Positions 37,821 through 51,660 are shown, counted from the stretch's first letter. The stretch: 64,000 nucleotides of DNA from Chamaelirium japonicum (GCA_947650365.1 OX393555.1:84201995-84265994); one strand, 5' to 3'. Notes: generated by a model not told the origin, from the sequence alone. Numbers and translations: made by a program.

Positions 37821-38044
37821 TTCGTACGATCCATTCGAATTCATTCGCACGATCCATTCTAATTCATTCATACGATCCATTCTAATTCATTCATACAATC
37901 CATTCTAATTCTTTCACATGATCTATTCTAATTCATTCGTAGGATCCATTCTAATTCATTCGTACAATCTATTCTATTTCATTCGTACGATCCATTCTTA
38001 CTCATTCGTATGATCCATTCTAATTCATTCGGACGAATGTATCC
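37652..38044 (-). repeat. S module: near-perfect 166-bp hairpin
   Basis: m1-m7 at 37652-37817, loop 37818-37878 (61 bp), m7'-m1' at 37879-38044. Read monomer by monomer, the arms differ at one position only (in m6). Total 393 bp. Confidence 0.92.
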
Positions 38045-38997
38045 ATTCTAATTTATTCGTACGATCCATTCTAATTCATTCGTACGATCCATTCTAATTC
38101 ATTCGTACGATCCATTCTAATTCATTCGTACGATCCATTCTAATTCATTCATACAATCCATTCTAATTTATTCGCACGAATGTATCCATTCTAATTCATT
38201 CGTATGATCCATTCTAATTCATTCGCACAATCTATTCTAATTCATTCATACGATCCATTCTAATTCATTCGCACGAATGTATCCATTCTAATTCATTCAT
38301 ACGATCCATTCTACTTCATTCGTACTATCCGTTCTAATTCACTCATACGATCCATTCTAATTCATTTATACGATCCATTCTAATTCATTTGCACGAATAT
38401 ATCCATTCTAATTCATTCGTACGATCCATTCTAATTCCTTCGTACGATCCATTCTAATTCCTTCGTACGATCCATTCTATTTCATTCGTATGATCCATTC
38501 TAATTCCTTCGTACGATCCATTCTAATTCCTTCGTATCCATTCTAATTCACTCATACGATCCATTCTAATTCATTCGTACGATCCATTCTAATTCATTCA
38601 TACAATCCATTCTAATTCATTCGCACGAATGTATCCATTCTAGTTCATTCGTACGATCCATTCTAATTCATTCGTACGATCCATTCTAATTCATTCGCAC
38701 GATCCATTCTAATTCATTCGTATGATCCATTCTAATTCATTCGTACGATCCATTCTAATTCATTCGTACGATCCATTCTAATTCATTCGCACAAATGTAT
38801 CCATTCTAATTCATTCGTACGATCCATTCTAATTCATTCATACAATCCATTCTAATTCTTTCACACGATCCATTCTAATTCATTCGTACGATCCATTCTA
38901 TTCATTCGTGCAAGCCATTCTATTTCATTCATACGATCCATTCTTACTTATTTGTACGATCCATTCTAATTCCATTCACACGAATGTATCCATTCGT
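37821..38997 (-). repeat. R block 50
   Basis: Begins with the R arm of the S hairpin. Includes CTACTTC/ACTATCCG near 38308 and ends at a G-type switch with ATTCGTACGAAT at 38992-39003. Confidence 0.9.
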
Positions 38998-39850
38998 ACG
39001 AATGAATTAGAATAGATTGTACGAATGAATTAGAATGGATCGTATGAATGAATTAGAATGGATCGTACGAAGGAATTAGAATGGATCGTACGAATAAATT
39101 AGAATGGATCGTACGAATGAACTAGAATAGATCGTACGAATGAATTAGAATGGATCGTACGAAGGAATTAGAATGGATCGTACGAATGAATTAGAATGGA
39201 TATATTCGTGCAAATGAATTAGAATGGATCGTATGAATGTATTAGAATGGATCGTATGAGTGAATTAGAATGGATCGTACGAATGAATTAGAATGGATTG
39301 TATGAATGAATTAGAATGGATCGTACGAATGAATTAGAATGGATCGTATGAATGAATTAGAATGGATCGTACGAATGAATTAGAATGGATCGTATGAATG
39401 AATTAGAATGGTTACATTCATGCGAATGAATTAGAATGGATCGTACGAATGGATAAGAATGGATCGTACGAATGGATTAGAACGGATACATTCTAGCGAA
39501 TGAATTAGAATGGATCGTACCAATGAGTAAGAATGGATCATACGAATGAAATAGAATGAATTAGAATGGATCGTACGAATGGATCGTACGAATGAATTAG
39601 AATAGAACGTACGAATAAATTAGAATGGATACATTCGTCCGAATGACTTAGAATGGATCATACCAATGAGTAAGAATGGATCGTACGAATGAAATAGAAT
39701 AGATTGTACGAATGAATTAGAATGGATCCTACGAATGAATTAGAATGGATCGTGTGAAAGAATTAGAATGGATTGTATGAATGAATTAGAATGGATCGTA
39801 TGAATGAATTAGAATGGATCGTGCGAATGAATTCAAATGGATCGTACGAA
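38998..39850 (+). repeat. F block 51
   Basis: GAAGG-type monomers, the TATATTCG trio near 39205, GTTACATTCATG near 39410, then a third copy of the 39/41 block ending with the FB-plus cassette at 39627. Confidence 0.9.
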
Positions 39851-39991
39851 TTCATTCTAATTCATTCATACAATCCATTCTAATTCTTTCACACGATCCA
39901 TTCTAATTCATTCGTACGTTCCATTCTAATTTATTAGCACGATCCATGCTAATTCATTCGTTCGATCAATTCTAATTCATTAGCACGATCC
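39627..39991 (+). repeat. FB-plus fold-back module, 365 bp
   Basis: Cassette 39627-39838. Carries the GACTTAG/TTCAAAT differences that link it to the 32.8-34.3 kb copies. Confidence 0.92.
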
Positions 39992-40145
39992 ATTCTAATT
40001 CATTCGTACGATCCATTCTAATTCATTCGTACGATCTATTCTAATTCATTCGTACGATCCATTCTAATTCCTTCGTACGATCCATTCTTATTCCTTCGTA
40101 CGATCCATTCTAATTCATTCGTACAATCTATTCTAATTCATTCGT
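39851..40145 (-). repeat. R block 52
   Basis: Inverted part of the FB-plus module, then CTTATTCCTTCG monomers, ending at a J-type switch (40140-40151), the reverse complement of G. Confidence 0.9.
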
Positions 40146-40590
40146 ACGAATGGATACATTCGTGTGAATGAATTAGAATGGATCGTACGAATGAGTAAGA
40201 ATGGATCGTACGAATGAAATAGAATGGATTGCACGAATGAATTAGAATGGATCGTACGAATGAATTAGAATGGATCGTGTGAAAGAATTAGAATGGATTG
40301 TATGAATGAATTAGAAAGGATCGTACGAATGAATTAGAATGGATCGTACGAAGGAATTAGAATGGATCGTACGAATGAATTAGAATGGATCGTACAAATG
40401 AATTAGAATAGATCGTACGAATGAATTAGAATGGATCGTACGAAGGAATTAGAATGGATCGTACAAATGAATTAGAATGGATATATTCGTGCAAATGAAT
40501 TAGAATGGATCGTATGAATGTATTAGAATGGATCGTATGAGTGAATTAGAATGGATCGTACGAATGAATTAGAATGGATTGTATGAATGA
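40060..40590. repeat. 5.36-kb-spaced duplicate, copy 1
   Basis: R end with CTTATTCCTTCG, J switch, then TTGCACG, GTGTGAAAG, GAAAGG and GAAGG monomers. It differs from 45418-45948 at only a few positions by eye. Confidence 0.85.
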
Positions 40591-42802
40591 ATTAGAATGG
40601 ATCGTACGAATGAATTAGAATGGATCGTATGAATGAATTAGAATGGATCGTACGAATGAATTAGAATGGATCGTACGAATGAACTAGAATGGATACATTC
40701 GTGCGAATGAATTAGAATGGATCGTACGAATGAATTAGAATGAATCGTACGAATGAATTAGAATTGATCGTACGAATGGATTAGAATGGATCATACGAAT
40801 GAATTATAATGGATCGTGCGAATGAATTAGAATGGATCGAACGAATGAATTAGAATGGATATATTCGAGCGAAATAATTAGAATAGATCGTAGGAATGAA
40901 TTAGAATGGATCATACGATTGAATTAGAATGGATCGTACGAACGAATTAGAATGGATCATACGAACGAATTAGAATGGATCATATGAACGAATTAGAATG
41001 GATCGTACGAATGAATTAGGATAGATACATTCGAGCGAATGAATTAGAATGGATCGTACTAATGAATTAGAATAGATCATAGGAATGAATTAGAATGGAT
41101 CGTGCAAATGAATTAGAATGGATACACTCGTGCGAATGAATTAGAATGGATCGTGCGAATGAATTAGAATGGATCGTACGAATGAATTAGAATGGATATA
41201 TTTGAACGAATAAATTAGAATGGATCATACGAATGAATTAGAATGGATCGTACGAATGAATTAGAATGGATAGTGCGAATGAATTAGAATGGATCGTACG
41301 AATGAATTAGAATGGATACATTCGTGCGAATGAATTAGAATGGATCATACGAATGAGTAAGAATGGATCGTACGAATGAAATAGAATGGATTATACAAAT
41401 GAATTAGAATGGATACATTCGTGCGAATGAATTAGAATGGATCGTATATACGAATGAATTAGAATGGATACATTCGTGCGAATGAATTAGAACGGATCGT
41501 ACGAATGAATTAGAATGGATCGTGCGAATGAATTAGAATGGATCGTACGAATGAATTAGAATGGATCGTACGAATGAACTAGAATGGATACATTCGTGCG
41601 AATGAATTAGAATGGATCGTACGAATGAATTAGAATGGATCGTACGAATAAATTAGATTGGATCTTACGAATGAATTAGAATGGATTGTACGACTAAATT
41701 AGAATGGATCGTATGAATGGTTTAGAATGGATACATTCGTGCGAATGAATTAGAATGGATCGGATGAATGAATTAGAATGGATCGTACGAATGAATTAGA
41801 ATGGATCAAATGAATGAATTAGAATGGTTACATTCATGCGAATGAATTAGAATGGATCGTACGAATGGATTAGAATGGATCGTACGAATGGATTTGAATG
41901 GATACATTCGTGCGAATGAATTAGAATAGATCATACAAATGATTAAGAATGGATCGTACGAATGAAATAGAATGGATTGTACGAATGAATTAGAATGGAT
42001 CGTGCGAATGAATTTGAATGGATCATACGAATGAATTAGAATGGATCGTGCTAATGAATTAGAATTGATCGTACGAATGATATTGAATGGATTGCACGAA
42101 TGATTTAGAATGGATCGTACGAATGAATTAGAATGGATCGTACGAATGATTTAGAATGGATACATTCGTGCGAATGAATTAGAATGGATCATACGAATGA
42201 GTAAGAATGGATCGTACGAATGAAATAGAATGGATTGTACGAATGAATTAGAATGGATTCGTACGAATGAATTAGAATGGATACATTCGTGCGAATGAAT
42301 TAGAATGAATCGTACCAATGAGTAAGAATGGATCGTACGAATGAAATAGAATGGATTGTGCGAAAGAATTAGAATGGATCGTACGAATGAATTAGAATGG
42401 ATCGTGTGAAAGAATTAGAATGGATTGTATGAATGAATTAGAATAGATCGTATGAATGAATTAGAATGAATCGTACGAATAAATTAGAATGGATCGTACG
42501 AATGAATTAGAATGGATACATTAGTGCGAATGAATTAGAATGGATACATTCGTGCGAAAGAATTAGAATAGATCGTATGAATGAATTAGAATGGATCCTA
42601 TGAATGAATTAGAATGGATCGTGCGAATGAATTAGAATAGATCGTACGAATGAATTAGAATGGATCGTGCTAATGAATTAGAACTGATCGAACGAATGAA
42701 TTAGCATGGATCGTGGTAATGAATTAGAATGGAACGTACGAATAAATTAGAATGGATCGTGTGAAAGAATTAGAATGGATTGTATGAATGAATTAGAATG
42801 AA
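40146..42802 (+). repeat. F block 53, second-longest F run
   Basis: 2.66 kb in one orientation. The first 450 bp nearly equal 45504-45950. Later parts hold a GATCGTATATACGAATG join near 41447 and an AAATGAATG-GTTACATTCATG pair near 41806. The FB-minus module begins at 42662. Confidence 0.9.
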
Positions 42803-43026
42803 TTCGTACGATCCATTCGAATTCATTCGCACGATCCATTCTAATTCATTCATACGATCCATTCTAATTCATTCATACAATCCATTCTAATTCTTTCACA
42901 CGATCCATTCTAATTCATTCGTAGGATCCATTCTAATTTATTCGTACAATCTATTCTATTTCATTCGTACGATCCATTCTTACTCATTCGTATGATCCAT
43001 TCTAATTCATTCGGACGAATGTATCC
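42662..43026 (-). repeat. FB-minus fold-back module, 365 bp
   Basis: Inverted cassette 42815-43026, exactly 212 bp. Left x monomers read GTGCTAATG, GATCGAACG and GTGGTAATG. Confidence 0.92.
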
Positions 43027-44354
43027 ATTCTAATTTATTCGTACAATCCATTCTAATTCATTCGTATGATCCATTCTAATTCATTCGTACGATCCATTCT
43101 AATTCATTCGTCTGATCCATTCTAATTCATTCGCACGAATGTATCCATTCTAATTTATTCGTACGATCCATTCTAATTCATTCGTACGATCCATTCTAAT
43201 TCATTCGTAAGATCTAATCTAATTCATTCGTACGATCCATTCTAATTCATTCATACGATCCATTCTAATTCATTCGCACGAATGTATCCATTCTAGTTCA
43301 TTCGTACGGTCCATTCTAATTCATTCGTACGATCCATTCTAATTCATTCGCACGATCCATTCTAATTCAATCGTACGATCCATTCTAATTCATTCATACG
43401 ATCCATTCTAATTCATTCTTATGATCCATTCTAATTCATTCGCACAAATGTATCCATTCTAATTCATTCGTACGATCCATTCTAATTCATTCGCACGATC
43501 CATTCTAATTCATTCGTACGATCCATTCTAATTCATTCGCACGATCTATTCGTATTCATTCGCACAATCCATTCTAATTCATTCGCATGAATGTATCCAT
43601 TCTAATTCATTTGCACAAATGTATCCATTCTAATTCATTCGTACGATCCATTCTAATTCATTCGTACGATCCATTCTAATTCATTCGTATGATCCATTCT
43701 AATTAATTCGTATGATCCATTCGAATTCATTCGTATGATCCATTCTAATTCATTCATACAATCCATTCTAATTCATTCGCACGAATGTATCCATTCTAAT
43801 TAATTCGTACAATCCATTCTAATTCATTCGTATGATCTATTCTCATTCATTCGCACGATCTAGTCTAATTGATTCGCACGATCCATTCTAATTCATTCGC
43901 ACGAATGTATCCATTCTAATTCATTCGTACGATCCATTCTAATTCATTAATATGATTCATTATAATTTATTCGTATGATTCATTCGTACGATCCATTCTA
44001 ATTCATTCGTACGATCCATTCTAATTCATTCGTCCGATCCATTCTAATTCATTCGCACGAATGTATCCATTCTAATTCATTCGTACGATCCATTCTAATT
44101 CATTCGTACGATCCATTCTAATTCATTCGTAAGATCCATTCTAATTCATTCGTACGATCCATTCTATTTCATTCGTACGATCCATTCTAATTCATTCGCA
44201 CGAATGTATCCATTCTAGTTCATTCGTACGATCCATTCTAATTCATTCGTATGATCCATTCTAATTCATTCGCACGATCCATTCTAATTCATTCGTACGA
44301 TCAATTCTAATTCATTCGCATAAATGTATCCATTCTAATTCATTCGTACGATCC
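42803..44354 (-). repeat. R block 54
   Basis: Inverted cassette 42815-43026, then the same order as blocks 4 and 26 but about 300 bp shorter. Ends at an H-type switch. Confidence 0.9.
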
Positions 44355-44521
44355 TGAATTAGAATGGATCGTACGAATGAATTAGAATGGATACCTTTGT
44401 GCATATGAATTAGAATGGATCGTACGAATGAATTAGAATGGATCATATTAATGAATTAGAATGGATTGTACGAATGAATTAGAATGGATACATTCGTGCG
44501 AATGAATTAGAATGGATCGTG
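44355..44521 (+). repeat. F block 55 (H island)
   Basis: 167-bp island, third copy of 3381-3546, both edges displaced by about 40.97 kb. Confidence 0.9.
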
Positions 44522-45503
44522 CACGAATGTATCCATTCTAATTCATTCGTACGATCCATTCTAATTCATTATTATGATCCATTCTAATTCATTCTTACGA
44601 TCCATTCTAATTCAAATTCACAATGGTATCCATTCTAATCCATTCGTAGGATCCATTCTAATCCATTCGTACGATCCATTCTAATTCATTCGTACGATCC
44701 ATTCTAATTCATTCGCTCAAATGTATCCATTCTAATCCATTCGTACGATCCATTCTAATCCATTCGTACGATCCATTCTAATTCATTCGCATGAATGTAA
44801 CCATTCTAATTCATTCATTTGATCCATTCTAATTCATTCGTACGATCCATTCTAATTCATTCATCCGATCCATTCTAATTCATTCGCACGAATGTATCCA
44901 TTCTAATTCATTCGTACGATCCATTCTAATTCATTCATCCGATCCATTCTAATTCATTCGCACGAATGTATCCATTCTAATTCATTCGTACGATCCATTC
45001 TAATTCATTCGTACGATCCATTCTAATTCATTCGTAAGATCCATTCTAATTCATTTGTACGATCCATTCTATATCATTCGTACGATCCATTCTAATTCAT
45101 TCGCACGAATGTATCCATTCTAGTTCATTCGTACGATCCATTCTAATTCATTCGTACGATCAATTCTAATTCATTCGCACGAATGTATCCATTCTAATTC
45201 ATTCATACGATCCATTCTAATTCATTCGTTTGATCCATTCTAATTCACTCATACGATCCATTCTAATACATTCATACTATCCATTCTAATTCACTTGCAC
45301 GAATATATCCATTCTAATTCATTCGTACGATCCATTCTAATTCCTTCGTACGGATCGATTCTAATTCATTCGTACGATCTATTCTAATTCATTCGTACGG
45401 TCCATTCTAATACGATCCATTCTAATTCCTTCGTACGATCCATTCTTATTCCTTCGTACGATCCATTCTAATTCATTCGTACAATCTATTCTAATTCATT
45501 CGT
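44522..45503 (-). repeat. R block 56
   Basis: Continues the H-cassette copy with diverged AATTATTATG and AAATTCACAATGG monomers. Carries the ACTCATACG trio near 45245 and ends at a J-type switch. Confidence 0.9.
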
Positions 45504-45948
45504 ACGAATGGATACATTCGTGTGAATGAATTAGAATGGATCGTACGAATGAGTAAGAATGGATCGTACGAATGAAATAGAATGGATTGCACGAATGAAT
45601 TAGAATGGATCGTACGAATGAATTAGAATGGATCGTGTGAAAGAATTAGAATGGATTGTATGAATGAATTAGAAAGGATCGTACGAATGAATTAGAATGG
45701 ATCGTACGAAGGAATTAGAATGGATCGTACGAATGAATTAGAATGGATCGTACAAATGAATTAGAATAGATCGTACGAATGAATTAGAATGGATCGTACG
45801 AAGGAATTAGAATGGATCGTACGAATGAATTAGAATGGATATATTCGTGCAAATGAATTAGAATGGATCGTCTGAATGTATTAGAATGGATCGTATGAGT
45901 GAATTAGAATGGATCGTACGAATGAATTAGAATGGATCGTATGAATGA
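45418..45948. repeat. 5.36-kb-spaced duplicate, copy 2
   Basis: Near-identical to copy 1 across the J switch. Post-J segments at 52175 and 56035 are more diverged relatives. Confidence 0.85.
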
Positions 45949-46695
45949 ATTAGAATGGATACATTCGTGTGAATGAATTAGAATGGATCGTATGAATGAA
46001 TTAGAATAGATTTTGTGAATGAATTAGAACTGATCGTACGAATGAATTAGAATGGATTGTATGAGTGCATTAGAATGGATACGAAGGAATTAGAATGGAT
46101 CGTACGAAGGAATTAGAATGGATCATACGAATGAAATAGAATGGATCGTACGAAGGAATTAGAATGGATCGTACGAAGGAATTAGAATGGATCGTACGAA
46201 GGAATTAGAATGGATCGTACGAATGAATTAGAATGGATATAATCGTGCAAATGAATTAGAATGGATCGTATGAATGAATTAGAATGGATCGTATGAGTGA
46301 ATTAGAACGGATAGTACGAATGAAGTAGAATGGATCGTATGAATGAATTAGAATGGATACATTCGTGCGAATGAATTAGAATGGATCGTATGAATGAATT
46401 AGAATAGATTGTGCGAATGAATTAGAATGGATCGTACGAATGAATTAGAATAGATATATTCGTGCGAATAAATTAGAATGGATTGTATGAATTAATTAGA
46501 ATGGATCGTAGGAATGAATTAGAATGGATCGTACGAATGAATTAGAATAGATTGCGCGAATGAATTAGAATGGATCGTACGAATGAATTAGAATGGATCG
46601 TACGAATGAATTAGAATGGATCGTACGATTGAATTAGAATGGATCATACGAATGAGTAAGAATGGATCGTATGAATGAATTAGATTGGATCGTAC
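45504..46695 (+). repeat. F block 57
   Basis: Near copy of 40146-40590 at +5358 bp. Then GAAGG monomers repeated in a run near 46.08-46.20 kb and the GAACGGATAGTACG/GAAGTAG monomers near 46310. Confidence 0.9.
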
Positions 46696-46715
46696 GATCC
46701 ATTCTAATTTATTAG
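46696..46715 (-). repeat. R block 58, single monomer
   Basis: One inverted monomer between GATCGTACGATCC and TTAGCATGG, the shortest inversion apart from the hairpin elements. Confidence 0.85.
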
Positions 46716-47280
46716 CATGGATCGTGCTAATGAATTAGAATGGAATATACGAATGAATTAGAATGGATCGTACGAATGAATTAGAATGAATTAGAATGGA
46801 TCGTACGAATGAATTAGAATAGATCATAGGAATGAATAAGATTGGATCGTGCAAATGAATTAGAATGGATACATTCGTGCGAATGAATTAGAATGGATCG
46901 TGCGAATGAATTAGAATGGATCGTACGAATGAATTAGAATGGATATATTTGAACGAATAAATTAGAATGGATCATACGAATGAATTAGAATGGATCGTAC
47001 GAATGAATTAGAATGGATAGTGTGAATGAATTAGAATCGATCGTACGAATGAATTAGAATAGATCGTACGAATGAATTAGAATGGATCATACGAATGAGT
47101 AAGAATGGATCGTACGAATGAATTAGAATGGATCGTACGAATGAATTAGAATGGATCGTACGAATAAATTAGAATGGATACATTCGTCTGAATGAATTAG
47201 AATGGATCATACGAATGAGTAAGATTGGATCGTACGAATGAAATAGAATAGATTGTACGAATGAATTAAAATGGATCCTA
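46716..47280 (+). repeat. F block 59
   Basis: Includes GTGCTAATG and GGAATATACG monomers (as at 10503), then m1-m4 of the cassette ending at GGATCCTAGTACG, where the cassette is cut by a switch. Confidence 0.88.
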
Positions 47281-47484
47281 GTACGATCCATTCTAATTCA
47301 TTCGTACGATCCATTCTAATTCATTCATACAATCCATTCTAATTCTTTCACACGATCCATTCTAATTCATTCGTACGATCCATTCTAATTCATTCGTGTA
47401 ATCCATTCTATTTCATTCGTACGATCCATTCTTACTCATTCGTACGATCCATTCTAATTCATTCACACGGATGTATCCATTCGT
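47281..47484 (-). repeat. R block 60
   Basis: Nine monomers including a CTATTTC-CTTACTC pair, ending at a G-type switch in which GTAC has become GTAT. Confidence 0.88.
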
Positions 47485-48876
47485 ATGAATGAATTAGAAT
47501 AGATTGTACGAATGAATTAGAATGGATCGTACGAATGAATTAGAATGGATCGTACGAAGGAATTAGAATGGATCGTACGAATGAATTAGAATGGATCGTA
47601 CGAATGAATTAGAATAGATCGTACGAATGAATTAGAATGGATCGTACGAAGGAATTAGAATGGATCGTACAAATGAATTAGAATGGATATATTCGTGCAA
47701 ATGAATTAGAATGGATCGTATGAATGTATTAGAATGGATCGTATGAGTGAATTAGAATGGATCGTACGAATGAATTAGAATGGATTGTATGAATGAATTA
47801 GAATGGATCGTACGAATGAATTAGAATGAATCATATGAATTAATTAGAATGGATCATACGAATGAATTAGAATGGATCGTACGAATGAATTAGAATGGAT
47901 ACATTCGTGCGAATGAATTAGAATAGATTGTGCGAATGAATAATAACATATCGTGCGAATGAATTAGATTAGATCGGACGAATGAATTAGAATGGATCGT
48001 GCGAATGAATTAGAATGGATCGTACGAATGAATTAGAATGGATCGTATGAATGAATTAGAATGGATCGTACGAATGAACTAGAATGGATCGTGCGAATGA
48101 ATTAGAATGGATCGTACAAATGAATTAGAATGGATCGTGTGAAAGAATTAGAATGGATCGTACGAATTAATTAGAATGGATCGTGCGAATGAATTAGAAT
48201 GGATCGTACGAATGAATTAGATTGGATACATTTGTGCGAATGAATTAGAATGGATCGTACGAATGAATTAGAATGGATCGTATGAATGAATTAGAATGGA
48301 TCGTACGAATGAATTAGAATGGATCGTGCGAATGAATTAGAATGGATCGTACGAATGAATTAGAATGGATCGTACGAATGAACTAGAATGGATACATTCA
48401 TGCGAATGAATTAGAATGGATCGTACGAATGAATTAGAATGGATCATACGAATGAATTAGAATGGATCTTACAAATGAATTAGAATGGATCGTACGAATG
48501 AATTAGAATGGATCGAACGAATGAATTAGAATGGATACATTCGTGCGAATGATTTAGAATGGATCGGACAAATGAATTAGAGTGGACCATACGAATGAAT
48601 TAGAATGGATCGTACGAATGAATTAGAATGGATCGTACGAATAAATTAGAATGGATACATTCGTCCGAATGAATTAGAATGGATCATACGAATGAGTAAG
48701 AATGGATCGTACGAAGGAAATAGAATAGATTGTACGAATGAATTAGAATGGATCCTATGAATGAAATAGAATGGATCGTGTGAAAGAATTAGAATGGATT
48801 GTATGAATGAATTAGAATGGATCGTACGAATGAATTAGAATGGATCGTGCGAATGAATTCGAATGGATCGTACGAA
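47485..48876 (+). repeat. F block 61
   Basis: Opens like blocks 29 and 51 after the same G switch, with the TATATTCG trio near 47693. Ends with the FB-plus cassette 48653-48864. Confidence 0.9.
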
Positions 48877-49017
48877 TTCATTCTAATTCATTCATACAAT
48901 CCATTCTAATTCTTTCACACGATGCATTCTAATTCATTCGTACGTTCCATTCTAATTCATTAGCACGATCCATGCTAATTCATCCGTTCGATCAATTCTA
49001 ATTCATTAGCACGATCC
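48653..49017 (+). repeat. FB-plus fold-back module, 365 bp
   Basis: Cassette 48653-48864 with a GAAGGAAATAG variant in m3. Inverted part 48880-49017. Confidence 0.92.
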
Positions 49018-49757
49018 ATTCTAATTCATTCGTACGATCCATTCTAATTCATTCGCATGTTCCATTCTAATTCATTCATAGGATCCATTCTAATTCATTC
49101 ATACGATCTATTCTAATTCTTTCGCACGAATGTATCCATTCTAATTCATTCGCACGAATGTATCCATTCTAATTCATTCGTATGATCCATTCTAATTCAT
49201 TCGTACGATCCATTCTAATTCAATCGTACGATCCATTCTAATTCATTCGTATGATCAATTCTAATTCATTCGCACGAATGTATCCATTCTAATTCATTCG
49301 TACATACGATCCATTCTTATTCATTCGCACGAATGTATCCATTCTAATTCATTAGTATAATCCATTCTATTTCATTCGTACGATCCATTCTAACTCATTC
49401 GTATGATCCATTCTAATTCATTCGCACGAATGTATCCATTCTAATTCATTCGTACGATCCATTCTAATTCATTCGCACAATCCATTCTATTTCATTCGTA
49501 TGATCCATTCTTACTCATTCGTATGATCCATTCTAATTCCTTCGTACGATCCATTCTATTTCATTCGTATGATCCATTCTAATTCCTTCGTACGATCCAT
49601 TCTAATTCCTTCGTATCCATTCTAATTCACTAAAATGATCCATTCTATTCATTCGGACGATCCATTCTAATTCATTTGCACCAATATATCCATTCTAATT
49701 CATTCGCACGATCTATTCTAATTCATTCGCACGATCCATTCTAATTAATTCGTACGA
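48877..49757 (-). repeat. R block 62
   Basis: Starts with the inverted FB-plus part. Truncated joins near 49310 (GTACATACG) and 49615 (CTTCGTATCC). Ends at ACGATCGTGCTAG. Confidence 0.88.
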
Positions 49758-49816
49758 TCGTGCTAGTGAATTAGAATGCATCGTACGAATGAATTAGAAT
49801 GGATACATTCGTGCGA
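49758..49816 (+). repeat. F block 63, short island
   Basis: Two to three F monomers ending in a 28-mer end joined directly to ATCCATTC. Confidence 0.85.
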
Positions 49817-50624
49817 ATCCATTCTATTTCATTCGTACGATCCATTCTAATTCATTCATACGATCCATTCTCACTCATTCGTACGATCCATTCTAATTCA
49901 TTCATACGATCCATTCTAATTCATTCGTACGATCCATTCTAATTCATTCGTATAATCTATTCTAATTCTTTCACACGATCCATTCTAATTCATTCGTACG
50001 ATCTATTCTAATTCATTCGTACGATCCATTCTAATTCTTTCACATGATCCATTCCAATTCATTCGTACGATCCATTCCAATTCATTCGTACGATCCATTC
50101 TAATTCATTCGTATGATCCATTCTAATTTATTCGTACGATCCATTCTAATTCCTTCGTACGATCAATTCTAATTCCTTCCATTCTAATTCATTCGTACGA
50201 TCCATTCTAATTCATTCGCACGATCCATTCTAATTTATTCATACAATCCATTCTAATTTATTCGTATGATCCATTCTAATTCATTCGTACGATCCATTCT
50301 AATTCCTTCGTACGATCCATTCTAATTCCTTCGTACGATCCATTCTACTTCCTTTGTACGATCCATTCTAATTCCTTCGCACGATCCATTCTAATTCATT
50401 CATACGATCCAATCTAATTCATTCCTACGATCCATCTTAATTCATTCGCACGATCCATTCTAATTCATTCGCACGATCTATTCTAATTCATTCGTACGAT
50501 CCATTTTAATTCCTTCGTACGATCCATTCTAATTCATTCGCACGATCCATTCTAATTCATTCATACGATCCAATCTAATTCATTCATACGATCCATTCTA
50601 ATTCATTCGTATGATCCATTCTAA
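49817..50624 (-). repeat. R block 64
   Basis: Almost all 23-mers with CTTCG and CCAATC variants and very few 28-mers, unlike neighbouring R blocks. Ends at the palindrome CTAATTAG (50621-50628). Confidence 0.88.
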
Positions 50625-50733
50625 TTAGAATGGATCGTGCGAATGAATTAGAATGGATCATACGAATTAATTAGAATAGATTATGCGAATGAATTAGAAT
50701 GGATCGTGCGAATGAATTAGAATGGATCGTACG
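50625..50733 (+). repeat. F block 65
   Basis: Five F monomers between CTAATTAG and ACGGTACG. Confidence 0.87.
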
Positions 50734-51012
50734 GTACGATCCATTCTAATTTATTCGCACGATCCATTCTAATTCATTCATACGATCCAATCTAAATCAT
50801 TCATACGATCCATTCTTACTCATTCGTATGATCCATTCTAATTCATTCGTACAATCCATTCTTATTCATTCGTACAATCCATTCTATTTCATTCGTACGA
50901 TCGATTCTAATTCATTCGTACAATCCAGTCTAATTCATTCGTACGATCCATTCTACGATCCATTCTAATTCATTCGTATATTCCATTCTAATTCATTAGC
51001 ACGATCCATGCT
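50734..51012 (-). repeat. R block 66
   Basis: Contains a shortened join CCATTCTACGATCC near 50950 and ends in an x-type CATGCTAATG monomer. Confidence 0.87.
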
Positions 51013-51034
51013 AATGAATTAGAATGGATCGTAC
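51013..51034 (+). repeat. F block 67, single monomer
   Basis: One F monomer (GAATTAGAATGGATCG) embedded in R sequence and returning through GATCGTACGATC. Confidence 0.85.
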
Positions 51035-51660
51035 GATCCAATTTAATTCATTCATACGATCCATTCTTACTCATTCGTATGATCCATTCTAATTCAATCG
51101 TACGATCCATTCTAATTCATTCGTACGATCCATTCAAATTCATTCGTACGATCCATTCTAATTTGTTCATACAATCCATTCTAATTTATTCGCACGAATG
51201 TATCCATTCTAATTCATTCGTACGATCCATTCTAATTCATTCGCCCAATCTATTCTAATTCTTTCATACGATCCATTCTAATTCATTCGCACGAATGTAT
51301 CCATTCTAATTCATTCATACGATCCATTCTACTTCATTCGTACTATCCGTTCTAATTCTCTCTTACGATCCATTCTAATTCATTCGTACGATCCATTCTA
51401 ATTCATTTGCACGAATATATCCATTCTAATTCATTCGTACGATCCATTCTAATTCCTTCGTACGATCCATTCTAATTCCTTCGTAAGATCCATTCTATTT
51501 CATTCGTATGATCCATTTTAATTCCTTCGTACGATCCATTCTAATTCCTTCGTATCCATTCTAATTCACTCATACGATCCATTCTAATTCATTCGAACGA
51601 TCCATTCTAATTCATTCATACAATCCATTCTAATTCATTCATACAATCCATTTTAATTCA

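Larger units (their letters stand above)
42257..44900. repeat. Long duplicated segment, partial copy 3
   Basis: Matches about 940-3850 (CGTACCAATG-AGTAAG monomers, FB-minus module, R block, H island) at an offset of about 41 kb, with roughly 300 bp less R sequence. Confidence 0.8.
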
